This document shows, in pieces, positions 8,605 to 17,326 of a DNA stretch of 64,000 bases. The stretch comes from Roseomonas elaeocarpi (GTDB lineage Bacteria > Pseudomonadota > Alphaproteobacteria > Acetobacterales > Acetobacteraceae), in contig NZ_JBHLUN010000001.1 of the NCBI RefSeq assembly GCF_042433915.1, forward strand, positions 310,001-374,000, written 5' to 3'. The notes beneath the pieces are model-generated. The model was not told the origin of the DNA, ran no database searches, and saw only the letters and a list, made by a program, of their open reading frames with translations. Both the position numbers and the translations under genes were made by a program. Position 1 is the first letter of the stretch. Each line of letters opens with the position of its first letter.

Positions 8605-9692
8605 GCTCCCTGCTGCTGCTGGATCAGCCGCGCGACGCGCTGTGGTCCGGCCCGGTCGTCGACTGCGACGTGCACGCCAACGTCCCCAGCCTCGACGCCC
8701 TGTTCCCCTACCAGGACCCGGTCTGGGTGGAAGCGGCGCGCGAGCGCGGCTTTCGTGGCCCGGCCGGCCTGCCCCTGACCTATCCCCCGGCGCTGCCGAC
8801 CACGGCGCGGCCCGAATGGCGCCCGGCCGATGGCCGCGTGCCGGCCTCCGACCTCGGCCTGGTGCGGGAGCACGTGCTCGACCGCGGGCGGGTCGAGCAC
8901 GCGATCCTGAACTGCTACTACGCCGTGGACAGCCTGCGTCACCCGGACTGGGCGGCGGAGCTGGCGCGCTCGATCAACAACTGGCTGATCGCCGAGTGGC
9001 TGGACAAGGAGCCGCGCCTGCGCGCCTCCCTGGTCATCCCGGCGCGCGATCCCGCCGCTGCGGCGGCCGAGATCGACCGCGTCGGCGGCCACCCCGGCTT
9101 CGTGCAGGTGCTGCTGCCCGTCCGCTCGGAGCGGCTTTACGGTCAGCGGGTGTTCTGGCCGATGTTCGAGGCCATCGAGCGCAACGACCTCGTGGTCGGC
9201 CTGCACTGGGGCGGCGTGGCGGAGAACGGCCCGACGCCCACGGGCTACGCCTCCTGGTACGTCGAGGAATATGCCGAGGAGCCGCAGGTCTACGGTTCCC
9301 AGCTCACCAGCATGATCGTGGAAGGGCTGTTCCAGAAGTTCCCGAAGCTGCGGGTCTCGATGCTGGAGGGCGGCTTCACCTGGCTGCCGACCTGGAGCTG
9401 GAACCTGAACAAGAAGTGGAAGGGCCTGCGCCGGGAGTTCCCCTGGGTGGACCGCCTGCCGACGGAGATCATCCGCGACCATTTCCGCTTCTCCATCGCA
9501 CCCGCCGACATGGGCCCGCCGGAGCAGATGCGCCGCATCCTGCACTGGCTCGGCACGGAGGACCTGCTGATGTATGCCAGCGATTATCCGCACCTGAACA
9601 CCGACGATCTCGGCGCGCTGCTGGCGCTGATGTCGCCCACCATGCAGGCCAACGTCATGGCGGACACCGCCCGGCGTTGGTACCGGCTCTGA
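8601..9692 (+). CDS. Amidohydrolase 2 family protein (ACMSD/LigW-like)
   Basis: A 363-residue TIM-barrel protein of the ACMSD/5-carboxyvanillate decarboxylase class, which decarboxylate or hydrolyse aromatic and unsaturated acids. The N-terminal motif is DCDVHANVP, so the usual His-x-His has only its first His. Later metal and catalytic positions are present: LHWGG, then YASDYPH with the Asp. The distal RFSIAPADMGPPEQM segment resembles those of decarboxylase-like relatives. It overlaps the Rieske gene by four bases and is followed one base later by the aldolase gene, so it sits in the core of the operon. The exact reaction is unknown. Confidence 0.82.
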   Translation: MSSLLLLDQPRDALWSGPVVDCDVHANVPSLDALFPYQDPVWVEAARERGFRGPAGLPLTYPPALPTTARPEWRPADGRVPASDLGLVREHVLDRGRVEHAILNCYYAVDSLRHPDWAAELARSINNWLIAEWLDKEPRLRASLVIPARDPAAAAAEIDRVGGHPGFVQVLLPVRSERLYGQRVFWPMFEAIERNDLVVGLHWGGVAENGPTPTGYASWYVEEYAEEPQVYGSQLTSMIVEGLFQKFPKLRVSMLEGGFTWLPTWSWNLNKKWKGLRREFPWVDRLPTEIIRDHFRFSIAPADMGPPEQMRRILHWLGTEDLLMYASDYPHLNTDDLGALLALMSPTMQANVMADTARRWYRL

Positions 9693-9693
9693 C

Positions 9694-10500
9694 ATGGCCT
9701 ACGCGTTCCAGGTGGACCATGCCGGCCGCGCGGGGCTTCCGGTGCCGCAGTTGCGGCGCCGGCTGCGGCAGGGGGAGGCGCTGGTGGGCAGCGCCTGCTA
9801 CCTCGGCAGCCCGATCGTGGCGGAGCTGATGGCCGGGATCGGCCTCGACTTCGTCTACATCGACCAGCAGCACGGGCTGACCTCCTACGACACCATGCTG
9901 GCGATGGTGCGGGCCTTCGACCACACCGCCACGGCACCCATCGTGCGCGTCGCCGCCAATGATGCCAGCCTGATCGGGCAGGTGCTGGATGCGGGGGCGG
10001 ATGGCGTCATCGTGCCCATGGTGAACTCCCGCGCCGAGGCGGAGCGCGCGGTCGCCGCCTGCCGCTACGGGCCGCACGGCACCCGCAGCTACGGCCCGCT
10101 GCGCGCCGCCGTGACGCGCGGCGGCAGCATCCGCGACGCCGATGAGCGGGTGCTCTGCCTGGCCATGGTGGAAACCGCCGCGGGCGTCGAGCATGTGCGC
10201 GAGATCGCCGCCACGCCGGGGCTGGACGGCATCTATATCGGCCAGGCCGACCTGGCGGTGAGCCTGGGCCTGGAGCCTGAGCTGCGCATCCAGCCCGGTG
10301 CGCATGAGCAGGCGATCAAGACCATCCTGGCCGCCTGCCAGGAGGCCGGCATCGCCGCCGGCATCAGCGGCGACCCCGCGGCCACGCGCGCGGCCGGGTT
10401 CCGCATCGTCACCACCGGTTCCGACCACGGCTTCGTCGTCTCCGGCATGCAGGCACTCCAGGCCAGGTTGCGGGACCAGGAAAAGGGAAGAAAGGCATGA
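9694..10500 (+). CDS. HpcH/HpaI-type class II aldolase
   Basis: A 268-residue TIM-barrel lyase of the HpaI/YfaU family, which cleaves 4-hydroxy-2-oxo acids into pyruvate and an aldehyde using a divalent metal. The family residues are visible: YIDQQHG with the catalytic His, IVRVAAND with the Arg, and the metal ligands Glu in MVETAAGVEHV and Asp in YIGQADLAVSLG. Length is normal. It follows the amidohydrolase by one base and overlaps the next gene by four. In context it would cleave an oxo-acid intermediate late in the pathway, delivering pyruvate to central metabolism. Confidence 0.88.
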   Translation: MAYAFQVDHAGRAGLPVPQLRRRLRQGEALVGSACYLGSPIVAELMAGIGLDFVYIDQQHGLTSYDTMLAMVRAFDHTATAPIVRVAANDASLIGQVLDAGADGVIVPMVNSRAEAERAVAACRYGPHGTRSYGPLRAAVTRGGSIRDADERVLCLAMVETAAGVEHVREIAATPGLDGIYIGQADLAVSLGLEPELRIQPGAHEQAIKTILAACQEAGIAAGISGDPAATRAAGFRIVTTGSDHGFVVSGMQALQARLRDQEKGRKA

Positions 10501-11468
10501 GCGGCACCATCGAGACGGTGACCGGGCCGATCCAGGCCGAGCAGCTCGGCGTCACGCTGATGCATGAGCATATCTTCGTCCGCAACCTGGAGCTGGAAGC
10601 GAACTTCCCCGCGCCGGAGTGGGACGAGGAGGTGTTCATCCAGCGTGCCCGCGAGGGCCTGCAGGCGCTGATGGCGCGCGGCATCCGGTCGATGGTGGAC
10701 CTGACGGTGATCGGGCTGGGGCGCGACATCCACCCCATCATCCGCATCGCCGAGGGGCTGGATTTCAACATCATCGCCGCCACCGGCTACTACACCTTCA
10801 AGGACCTGCCGTCCTTCTTCCACAATCACGGTCCCGGGCGGATGATCGAGGGGCCGGACCCGCTGCACCAGATGTTCGTGCGCGACATCCGCGAGGGCAT
10901 TTCCGGCACCAGGGTCAAGGCCGGCATCATCAAGGTGGCCACCGACAAGCCCGGCTTCACGCCGGACGTGACCCGCGTGTTCGAGGCGGCGGTGCGCGCC
11001 CACAAGGATACCGGCGTGCCGATCACCACCCATTCCGACGCCGCCGAGAAAGGTGGCCTGGAGCAGCAGGACTTCTTCCGCCGCAACGGCGTGGACCTGA
11101 CGCGCACCGTGATCGGCCATTGCGGTGACTCTGATGACTTCGACTACCTTCAGCGGCTGATGGATGCGGGATCCTTCATCGGCATGGACCGCTTCGGCCT
11201 CACCTGGTTCGCGACGGACGAGGCCCGCACGCGCACGGTGGCCAAGCTGTGCCGGCGCGGCTACGCGGACCGCATGACGCTGTCGCACGACGCCGGATAC
11301 TACAGCGTGAACTCCGAACCGTCCTATCGCGACAAGGCGCTGCCAGCCTGGAAGCACACGCTGATCAGCGACGTCATCATCCCCAGGCTGCGGGAACAGG
11401 GCGTCACCGAGGCGCAGCTGCACCAGATGATGGTGGTGAACCCGACCCGCATCCTCGCTGCCCGCTGA
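10497..11468 (+). CDS. Phosphotriesterase-family metal hydrolase (lactonase-like)
   Basis: A 323-residue binuclear-metal TIM-barrel of the phosphotriesterase family. All expected ligands are visible: LMHEHIF (His-x-His), KAGIIKVAT (the carboxylated Lys), THSDA and IGHCGD (His residues) and LSHDAGY (Asp). Bacterial relatives without organophosphate targets are mostly lactonases or hydrolases of cyclic acids. The preserved active site suggests a working enzyme. It overlaps the aldolase gene (ATGA), so it is translated with it, and probably opens a lactone in the same pathway. Confidence 0.88.
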   Translation: MSGTIETVTGPIQAEQLGVTLMHEHIFVRNLELEANFPAPEWDEEVFIQRAREGLQALMARGIRSMVDLTVIGLGRDIHPIIRIAEGLDFNIIAATGYYTFKDLPSFFHNHGPGRMIEGPDPLHQMFVRDIREGISGTRVKAGIIKVATDKPGFTPDVTRVFEAAVRAHKDTGVPITTHSDAAEKGGLEQQDFFRRNGVDLTRTVIGHCGDSDDFDYLQRLMDAGSFIGMDRFGLTWFATDEARTRTVAKLCRRGYADRMTLSHDAGYYSVNSEPSYRDKALPAWKHTLISDVIIPRLREQGVTEAQLHQMMVVNPTRILAAR

Positions 11469-11511
11469 ACCGCACGCCAATTTCCCTCCCAACAGATTTC
11501 AAGAGGCTCGG

Positions 11512-12663
11512 ATGAACATCGCAGCCCCGATGTCCCCCGTCACCGACCGGATCGCGGTGATCGACGCAGACTTCCACCCGATGCCCGTACCGTCGGACCC
11601 GCAGGTGGCCGTGCACATGTCCCAGCGCTGGCGCGACTATATCGCCCAGTACGGCATGGGCTTCAGCTACTCCGGTCTTTATGCGCCGGCGCAGCGCGAG
11701 TTCACCCATCGCCTGGATGCCGTCAAGGACAGCCGCGTCGGCATCGACCCGCTCTGGGCCAAGGAGCAGGTGCTCGATCCCTTCGACATGTCCGGCGTGG
11801 TGCTGACCTGCCCGCAATCCTACATCCTCAACTCCGGCGGCAACATGCCGGTGGAGCTGTCGATGGAACTGGCCCGCGCCTTCAACAACGCGCTGGCCTA
11901 TACCTGGATGGCGGCGGACCCGCGCTACTACGCCGCCATCGTCATCCCGCGCGACCTGCCGAACGTGGCCGCCGAAATCCGCCGCTGCAAGGAAGGCGAG
12001 TACGGCGACCGCTTCGTGTCCGTGCTGATGTCCCCGGCAGGACAGGAGCCGCTGGGCCGCCAGCGCTATTGGGAGATCTTCGAGGCCTGCACGCACTACA
12101 ACCTGCCCATCACCTTCCACGTGCCCGGCATGGGGCGACAGATCACGGCGGCCGGCAACACCAACTTCTATGGCGAGATGCACATGAACTTCGCATCCCT
12201 GCCCATGACGCTGGTGCCCAGCCTGATCTTCGAAGGCGTGTTCGAGCGCTTCCCTTCCCTGCGCGTGGCGCTGATTGAACTCGGCTGGTCCTGGGCCGTG
12301 CCGTATTCCTGGCGGCTGGACGCGGCCTGGACGAAGCTGCGGGGCGAGGTGCCGCATCTTCGCAGCAAGCCTTCGGACTACATGCGCAAGCATTTCTGGT
12401 TCACCACCCAGCCGATCGAGGAGCCGGAGCGGCTGGAAGACACCGAATCCGTCTACGAGATGCTGGAAGAATCCGGCTTCGCCGACCGGCTGATGTTTTC
12501 CTCCGATTACCCACACTGGGATTTCGACTCCCCCTACGAGTCCGTGCCGGAAACCTTTCCCCTCGCGCGCCGGCGGCGGATGCTCGGGCAGAATGCCAGC
12601 CAGCTCTTCGGCATCCCGCTCAAGCCCGGCTCGGGCATCCGGGCCAACGCCTCGGCCGGGTGA
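11512..12663 (+). CDS. Amidohydrolase 2 family protein (second copy)
   Basis: A 383-residue TIM-barrel protein related to, but clearly different from, the one at 8601. The N-terminal motif is DADFHPMP, again with only the first His of His-x-His, followed by TFHVPG and FSSDYPHWDFDSPY with the catalytic Asp. This pattern is common in the ACMSD-like branch annotated simply as amidohydrolase, whose members include decarboxylases. An AAGAGG ribosome site precedes the ATG at 11512. Its stop overlaps an in-frame GTG of the next gene. Two such paralogues in one operon suggest two successive steps or two related substrates. Confidence 0.82.
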   Translation: MNIAAPMSPVTDRIAVIDADFHPMPVPSDPQVAVHMSQRWRDYIAQYGMGFSYSGLYAPAQREFTHRLDAVKDSRVGIDPLWAKEQVLDPFDMSGVVLTCPQSYILNSGGNMPVELSMELARAFNNALAYTWMAADPRYYAAIVIPRDLPNVAAEIRRCKEGEYGDRFVSVLMSPAGQEPLGRQRYWEIFEACTHYNLPITFHVPGMGRQITAAGNTNFYGEMHMNFASLPMTLVPSLIFEGVFERFPSLRVALIELGWSWAVPYSWRLDAAWTKLRGEVPHLRSKPSDYMRKHFWFTTQPIEEPERLEDTESVYEMLEESGFADRLMFSSDYPHWDFDSPYESVPETFPLARRRRMLGQNASQLFGIPLKPGSGIRANASAG

Positions 12664-12701
12664 CCGGGCGAAGGCATCGGGTAAAACGGGAGGGCGGCAT
12701 C

Positions 12702-13943
12702 GTGAACCTGTTCGGATTCGACCTGCGGTGGACGGCACCGGAAACGCTGGTCACCGTGGAAGATTATCGCCGCGCGGCGCGGCGCCGCCTCCCGGCGATG
12801 GTCTGGAGCTACGTGGATGGCGGCGCCGAGGGCCTGGAAACCCTGCGGGACAACCGCGAGGCTTTTTCCCGCTGGGCGCTGCGGGCGCGGATGCTGGCTG
12901 GCAACGGCACGCCGTCGCTCGCGACAACCGTGGCCGGCGTGCCGCTCTCGATGCCGGTGCTGTTCGCGCCCACCGGCTTCCTGGGCCTGTCGCAATGGCA
13001 GGGTGACCTCCACGCCGCCCGCGCGGCGGCGGCAGCCGGCACGCGCTACGTGGTCAGCACCGCCTCCTCCTGGTCGCTGGAGGAAATCGCGCAGGCCTCG
13101 CCGGAAGGGCATTTCTTCCAGCTGTATCCTCGCGAGGGCGATATCGCCGCGAAGCTGATGCGCCGCGCCTGGAATGCCGGCTACCGCACCATGATGGTGA
13201 CGGTGGACGTGCCCGTGGTCGGCAACCGGGAAGCGGAGCGGCACACCGGCATGGGCATTCCGCCGGTGATGACGCCGCGGCGCATGCTCAACATCGCGCG
13301 CTACCCTGGCTGGGCCATCAACGCGCTGCGGCACCAGCGGATCGGCGGGCGCAACCTGGTGAATGGCGCCGGCATCGCCGCGGCGGTGGAGGCCGCCGAG
13401 ATCCAGAACCGGCAGATGGTGCAGGCGACGTTGAACTGGAACGACTTCCAGTGGATGCGCGAGCAATGGAAGGGCAAGCTCTACATCAAGGGAATCCTCG
13501 ACCCTGAGGATGCCGTGCGCGCCGTGCGGATCGGCGCCGACGGCGTGGTGGTGTCCAACCATGGCGGGCGGCAGCTCGATTTCGCGCTGTCCTCGCTGGA
13601 AGCGCTGCCGGGCGTGGTGGCGGCGGTGGGCAACCGGGCGGAAGTGCTGCTGGACAGCGGCGTGCGCCGGGGCACCGACGTGCTGAAGGCGCTGGCCCTC
13701 GGGGCGCGCGCGGTGATGGTCGGTCGTCCCTACGTCTACGGCGTCACCGTGGGCGGTGAGCGCGGTGCGCGCGGCGTTCTCGACATCTTCCGCACGGAAA
13801 TGGAGCGGAGCCTGTCGTTGATGGGCTGCCCCTCGGTGGAAGCCCTGGATCGCTCCTGGGTCGTGCCGCGCCAGGCTGGCACCCAACACGCCGCAGCCCA
13901 GCGAGAGGCGACGCCGGTGCTGCTGCAGGAGCACGCGGCATGA
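12702..13943 (+). CDS. FMN-dependent alpha-hydroxy-acid oxidase/dehydrogenase
   Basis: A member of the L-lactate dehydrogenase/glycolate oxidase/mandelate dehydrogenase family, which oxidises 2-hydroxy acids to 2-oxo acids with FMN. Visible motifs are the N-terminal YRRAARRRLP, an FAPTGFLG region, FQLYPREGD, KGILDPEDA with the active-site Lys, and SNHGGRQLD with the catalytic His and Arg. GTG 12702 is preferred because GGGAGGG lies seven bases before it; an upstream GTG at 12660 overlaps the previous stop but adds 14 unconserved codons. Together with the aldolase it fits hydroxy-acid/oxo-acid chemistry. It overlaps the next gene by four bases. Confidence 0.88.
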   Translation: MNLFGFDLRWTAPETLVTVEDYRRAARRRLPAMVWSYVDGGAEGLETLRDNREAFSRWALRARMLAGNGTPSLATTVAGVPLSMPVLFAPTGFLGLSQWQGDLHAARAAAAAGTRYVVSTASSWSLEEIAQASPEGHFFQLYPREGDIAAKLMRRAWNAGYRTMMVTVDVPVVGNREAERHTGMGIPPVMTPRRMLNIARYPGWAINALRHQRIGGRNLVNGAGIAAAVEAAEIQNRQMVQATLNWNDFQWMREQWKGKLYIKGILDPEDAVRAVRIGADGVVVSNHGGRQLDFALSSLEALPGVVAAVGNRAEVLLDSGVRRGTDVLKALALGARAVMVGRPYVYGVTVGGERGARGVLDIFRTEMERSLSLMGCPSVEALDRSWVVPRQAGTQHAAAQREATPVLLQEHAA

Positions 13944-15235
13944 TACCCGCGCTGTCGGCGGCCGACCCGCATGCCAACGGCCTGGCGACCGGCTGCTACC
14001 CCGGCGTGACGCCGCGGCTGATGCTGCCGGGCGACCTGCGCGAGGATCTGGCGGCCTATCGCGCGGCCGGCGGCTACGCGCCCATCGGCGACGGTGCGGC
14101 GCTGATCGAGGCGGTGGAGGCAGCACAGCTGCGCGGGCGCGGCGGCGCCGCCTTCCCCATGGCGGTGAAGCTGCGCAGCCTGGCCGACCAGCATGGCGAG
14201 AAATACCTGCTGGCCAACGGAGAGGAAGGCGAGCCGGCGTCGATCAAGGATCGCTGGCTGCTGCGGCGCCGCCCTCATCTCGTGCTCGACGGCGTGCTGC
14301 GCGCGGCAGTCGCGATCGGTGCAAGCCGCGCCATCCTTTATGTCTCGGACGAGGCGGCGGCGCGGAGCGTTGAGGCCGCCGTCGCGGAGCTGGGCGAGAC
14401 GGTTGTGCCGCTGTCCCTTCACCAGGTGGAACCCGCCTACGTCGCCGGCGAGGAAACGGCGGCGGTGCGCGCGGTGAACGGCGGCCCGGCCAAGCCGACC
14501 GACAAGCCGCCGCGCCCGTTTCAGTCCGGCGTGGCCGGGCGGCCCACCCTGGTCGCCAATGTGGAAACCCTGGCCAACCTGCCCTTCATCGCCACCGAGG
14601 GCGCGGGGCGGTTCCGCGAACATGGCGACGGCACCGGCTCCCCCGGAACCTTTCTGATGACCGTGAGTGGCGCCTGCCGTCGTCCGGGCCTCTACGAGGT
14701 GCCGATGGGCGTCACGCTGGGGCAGGCGCTGGAAGCGCTGACGGGCCTCCAAGGCACGCCGCACGGCTTCCTGATGGGCGGCTTCTTCGCCGGGCTGATG
14801 GGGCCGCGCGCTCTGGAGGTGGAACTGAGCTACGACCGGCTGCGCGCCGCGGGCAGCGGCCTCGGCTGCGGCGCCGTGGTGGTGGTGGGCCCGGATGACT
14901 GCCCGGTCTCGGCCGCCGCCGACGTGCTGGCCTATTTCGCGCGGGAGAATGCCGGCCAGTGCGGCGCCTGCATGCGCGGCACCCCGGCCATGAGCAAGGT
15001 CGCCGACGCGCTGTCCCGCGGCACGGCCACGGCGGCGGAGGTGGAAAAGCTGCGCGGCTGGTCGGTTTCGCTGATCGGCCGTGGCGCCTGCAATCTTCTG
15101 GATGGCGCCGCCTTCGTGGCGGCATCGCTGTTCCGCGAATTCCCGGATGAGGTGGACACGCATCTCGCCGGCCGGTGCGAGGCCTGCGCAAGCCAGATGT
15201 CAAATCCGGCCGCGAGCCGGTTCTGCATTGCCTGA
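13940..15235 (+). CDS. NuoF-like NADH:acceptor oxidoreductase flavoprotein
   Basis: A 431-residue homologue of the 51 kDa (NuoF) subunit. GRGGAAFPMAVK (FMN loop, about residues 66-77), NGEEGEP and NVETLANLP are clear, followed by an SLBB-like region. The iron-sulfur motif normally reads Cys-x2-Cys-x2-Cys plus a distal Cys; here it is AGQCGAC at 338-344 plus Cys384, so the first Cys is Ala. Extra Cys residues occur at 413, 416 and 429. Without other Nuo subunits it probably oxidises NADH and reduces the ferredoxin encoded 10 bases downstream or the Rieske protein. The start overlaps the oxidase stop (ATGA). Confidence 0.85.
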   Translation: MIPALSAADPHANGLATGCYPGVTPRLMLPGDLREDLAAYRAAGGYAPIGDGAALIEAVEAAQLRGRGGAAFPMAVKLRSLADQHGEKYLLANGEEGEPASIKDRWLLRRRPHLVLDGVLRAAVAIGASRAILYVSDEAAARSVEAAVAELGETVVPLSLHQVEPAYVAGEETAAVRAVNGGPAKPTDKPPRPFQSGVAGRPTLVANVETLANLPFIATEGAGRFREHGDGTGSPGTFLMTVSGACRRPGLYEVPMGVTLGQALEALTGLQGTPHGFLMGGFFAGLMGPRALEVELSYDRLRAAGSGLGCGAVVVVGPDDCPVSAAADVLAYFARENAGQCGACMRGTPAMSKVADALSRGTATAAEVEKLRGWSVSLIGRGACNLLDGAAFVAASLFREFPDEVDTHLAGRCEACASQMSNPAASRFCIA

Positions 15236-15245
15236 GGAGGAAATC

Positions 15246-15464
15246 ATGGACGAAACCCCGAGCAAGCCGATGAAGGTGAAGCTGAACAAAGCCGTCTGCG
15301 ATGGTTTCGGCACCTGCGGCGTCCATGCCCCGGAGCTGTTCGACATCGACGAGTGGGGCTATGCCAGCCTCAAGGGCGACGGCACCGTGCCGGCGGGCCA
15401 GGAAGGGCAGGCCCGCCGCGCCATCATCGACTGCCCCGTGCATGCGATCGTTGAAGAAAATTGA
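15246..15464 (+). CDS. P450-type [3Fe-4S] ferredoxin
   Basis: A 72-residue soluble ferredoxin. The ligand pattern CDGFGTC (Cys-x5-Cys) with a distal CPVHAI is the three-Cys arrangement of single-cluster [3Fe-4S] ferredoxins that commonly serve bacterial cytochromes P450. The APELFDIDEWGY stretch is also typical. A strong GAGGAGG site lies just before the ATG at 15246. It directly follows the NuoF-like reductase, so the two form an NADH-to-ferredoxin module; no oxygenase lies in this operon, and the nearest P450 gene is at 54897-56198. Confidence 0.9.
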   Translation: MDETPSKPMKVKLNKAVCDGFGTCGVHAPELFDIDEWGYASLKGDGTVPAGQEGQARRAIIDCPVHAIVEEN

Positions 15465-16327
15465 GCCAGGAGCCGTTTAGCACGCCGGTGTGTGGCGTTG
15501 TGGCCGGTGCCGTCCGGTCCCACATGGCCGAGACCATGCCCTCTTTGCCTGCACCGCGCGGTCCGCTGTCGATGGAGCGGATCTTCGGCATCATCACGAG
15601 CATTGCGTCGAATGCGCGCGGCAAGTCCCTGACGCAGTTGAGCCACGAGCTCGACACGCCGAAGACCAGCCTGCTGAACCTTCTGCCGGGGCTTACCGCG
15701 GCCGGTTACCTGTTGCGAGATGGGCATCAATACCGCCTGGGACCCAAGGCGTTCCAACTGGCTGGCGCCATCCTGCACTCCAACCAGGAGGTCGCCAGCA
15801 TCGTCCGTCCTCTCCTGCAGCGCCTGGCCACCGATACGGGCAAGACCGTGACATTCTGCGTCCTGGCCCCGGACGAACGCGCGATCCTGCACATCGTGAA
15901 GGAAGAGAGCCGGGCGGCGATGCGCTTCGTCGTGGATGAAGGGCACCGCGCCCCGTTGCACAGCACCGCCGGGGGGCGCGTGATCCTGGCCTTTCGGCCG
16001 GGCAACTGGGTCGAGCGCTTCGTGAACCATGCGCGCCTCACGCCGCAGACCCGCCGGACGATCACCTCCGCCGACGCTCTGTGGTCTTCCATCGAGGAGG
16101 TGCGCCGTGTCGGCTACGCCATCACGCGTGGCGAGACATATGACACGGTGGGTGCCGTAGCGGCGCCGGTTCATGGCACGGAGGGTTTCATCGGTGCCGT
16201 CGTGGCGGCCGGTGCCGTGGAAAGCGTGATCGAGAACGAGCAGGCGCTGAGCGCCGCCGTGCGCAACACCGCCGACGATCTGTCGTCTTTGCTACGAGGC
16301 CGTTCGGCGTCGGAGGACCAGCCATGA
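15461..16327 (+). CDS. IclR-family transcriptional regulator
   Basis: A 288-residue regulator. The N-terminal winged helix (MERIFGIITSIASNARGKSL region followed by LSHELDTPKTSLLNLLPGL) binds DNA, and the C-terminal GAF-like domain (LATDTGKTVTFCVL through the RRVGYAITRGE and GAVAAPV motifs) binds an aromatic or organic-acid effector. The start is uncertain: TTG 15461 overlaps the ferredoxin stop, while ATG 15524 gives a 267-residue form without a clear ribosome site. Being inside the operon, it probably controls it through the paired sites at 6491-6594. Confidence 0.87.
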   Translation: MSQEPFSTPVCGVVAGAVRSHMAETMPSLPAPRGPLSMERIFGIITSIASNARGKSLTQLSHELDTPKTSLLNLLPGLTAAGYLLRDGHQYRLGPKAFQLAGAILHSNQEVASIVRPLLQRLATDTGKTVTFCVLAPDERAILHIVKEESRAAMRFVVDEGHRAPLHSTAGGRVILAFRPGNWVERFVNHARLTPQTRRTITSADALWSSIEEVRRVGYAITRGETYDTVGAVAAPVHGTEGFIGAVVAAGAVESVIENEQALSAAVRNTADDLSSLLRGRSASEDQP

Positions 16328-17307
16328 CGCTGACGATGCAGGATGCCGCAACAGCCGAGGCGGTCTTGGAGCCCGACCTGCCGATCATCGATCCGCATCA
16401 CCACCTCTGGGATGGGCCGCAGCCACGCTACTTGTTCGACGACCTGTTGGCCGACCTCGACAGCGGCCATGCCGTGGAGGCCACGGTGTTCGTCAATTGC
16501 TGGGCCATGCTGAAGGCCGACGGGCCGGAAGAGATGCGTCCGATCGGCGAGGTCGAGTTCGCCAATGGCATCGCGGCCATGAGCGCGAGCGGCAAGTACG
16601 GCCCGACGAAAGTTTGCGCCGGCATCGTCGGGGATGCCGACCTGCGGCTCGGCGCGGCGGTGGAGCGGGTGCTGGAGCGGCAGGAGCGCGCCGGCGGCGG
16701 CCGCTTTCGCGGCATCCGACACATCCTGGCACATGATCCGCAGGTGAAGCTGTTGTCGCCGCCGGGCGTGATGGCGACCGCCGGCTTCCGCGAGGGCTTC
16801 GCCCGGCTGCAGGCGCTGGGATATACCTTCGACGCCTGGATGTACCACCCGCAGCTTCCCGAGCTGGTTGATCTGATGGAAGCCTTCCCTGAGGCCAAGG
16901 TCGTGCTCAACCATGTCGGTGGCCGCATCAATGTCGGCACCTACGCGCAGGACCAGGACGCAGTGCGCGCGGCCTGGCTGCGAGACCTCACAACATTGTC
17001 GCGCTATCCCAACCTGCACGTGAAGCTGGGCGGCCTCGGTATGCCGTTCTACCGCCTCGGTTTCGACAGAACGACACGGGACGCACCGTCCGCGGAACTG
17101 GCCGAGGCGTGGCGGCCGTTGCTGGAGCCGTGTATCGAACTCTTCGGCACCCGGCGCTGCATGTTCGAGAGCAACTTCCCGGTGGACAAGGATTCCTGTT
17201 CCTACCGAAATCTGTGGAATGCCTTCAAGCGGATTGCGGGGTCGAGCTCAGCGACCGAGAAGAGCGACCTGTTCAGCGAAACGGCACGTCGCTTCTACCG
17301 CTTATGA
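16324..17307 (+). CDS. TIM-barrel amidohydrolase (PDC-hydrolase/lactonase-like)
   Basis: A 327-residue metal-dependent hydrolase. IIDPHHHLWD near the N-terminus gives the His-x-His pair, KVVLNHVGG a further His, and MFESNFPVDK the position equivalent to the catalytic Asp motif (GSDWP in many relatives), here Ser-Asn. This branch includes L-fuconolactonase-like and 2-pyrone-4,6-dicarboxylate hydrolase-like proteins. It overlaps the IclR gene by four bases and ends the operon. Its substrate is unknown; a lactone produced upstream in the pathway is the simplest guess. Confidence 0.83.
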   Translation: MTLTMQDAATAEAVLEPDLPIIDPHHHLWDGPQPRYLFDDLLADLDSGHAVEATVFVNCWAMLKADGPEEMRPIGEVEFANGIAAMSASGKYGPTKVCAGIVGDADLRLGAAVERVLERQERAGGGRFRGIRHILAHDPQVKLLSPPGVMATAGFREGFARLQALGYTFDAWMYHPQLPELVDLMEAFPEAKVVLNHVGGRINVGTYAQDQDAVRAAWLRDLTTLSRYPNLHVKLGGLGMPFYRLGFDRTTRDAPSAELAEAWRPLLEPCIELFGTRRCMFESNFPVDKDSCSYRNLWNAFKRIAGSSSATEKSDLFSETARRFYRL

Positions 17308-17326
17308 GAAGCCTCGACACACGCAA

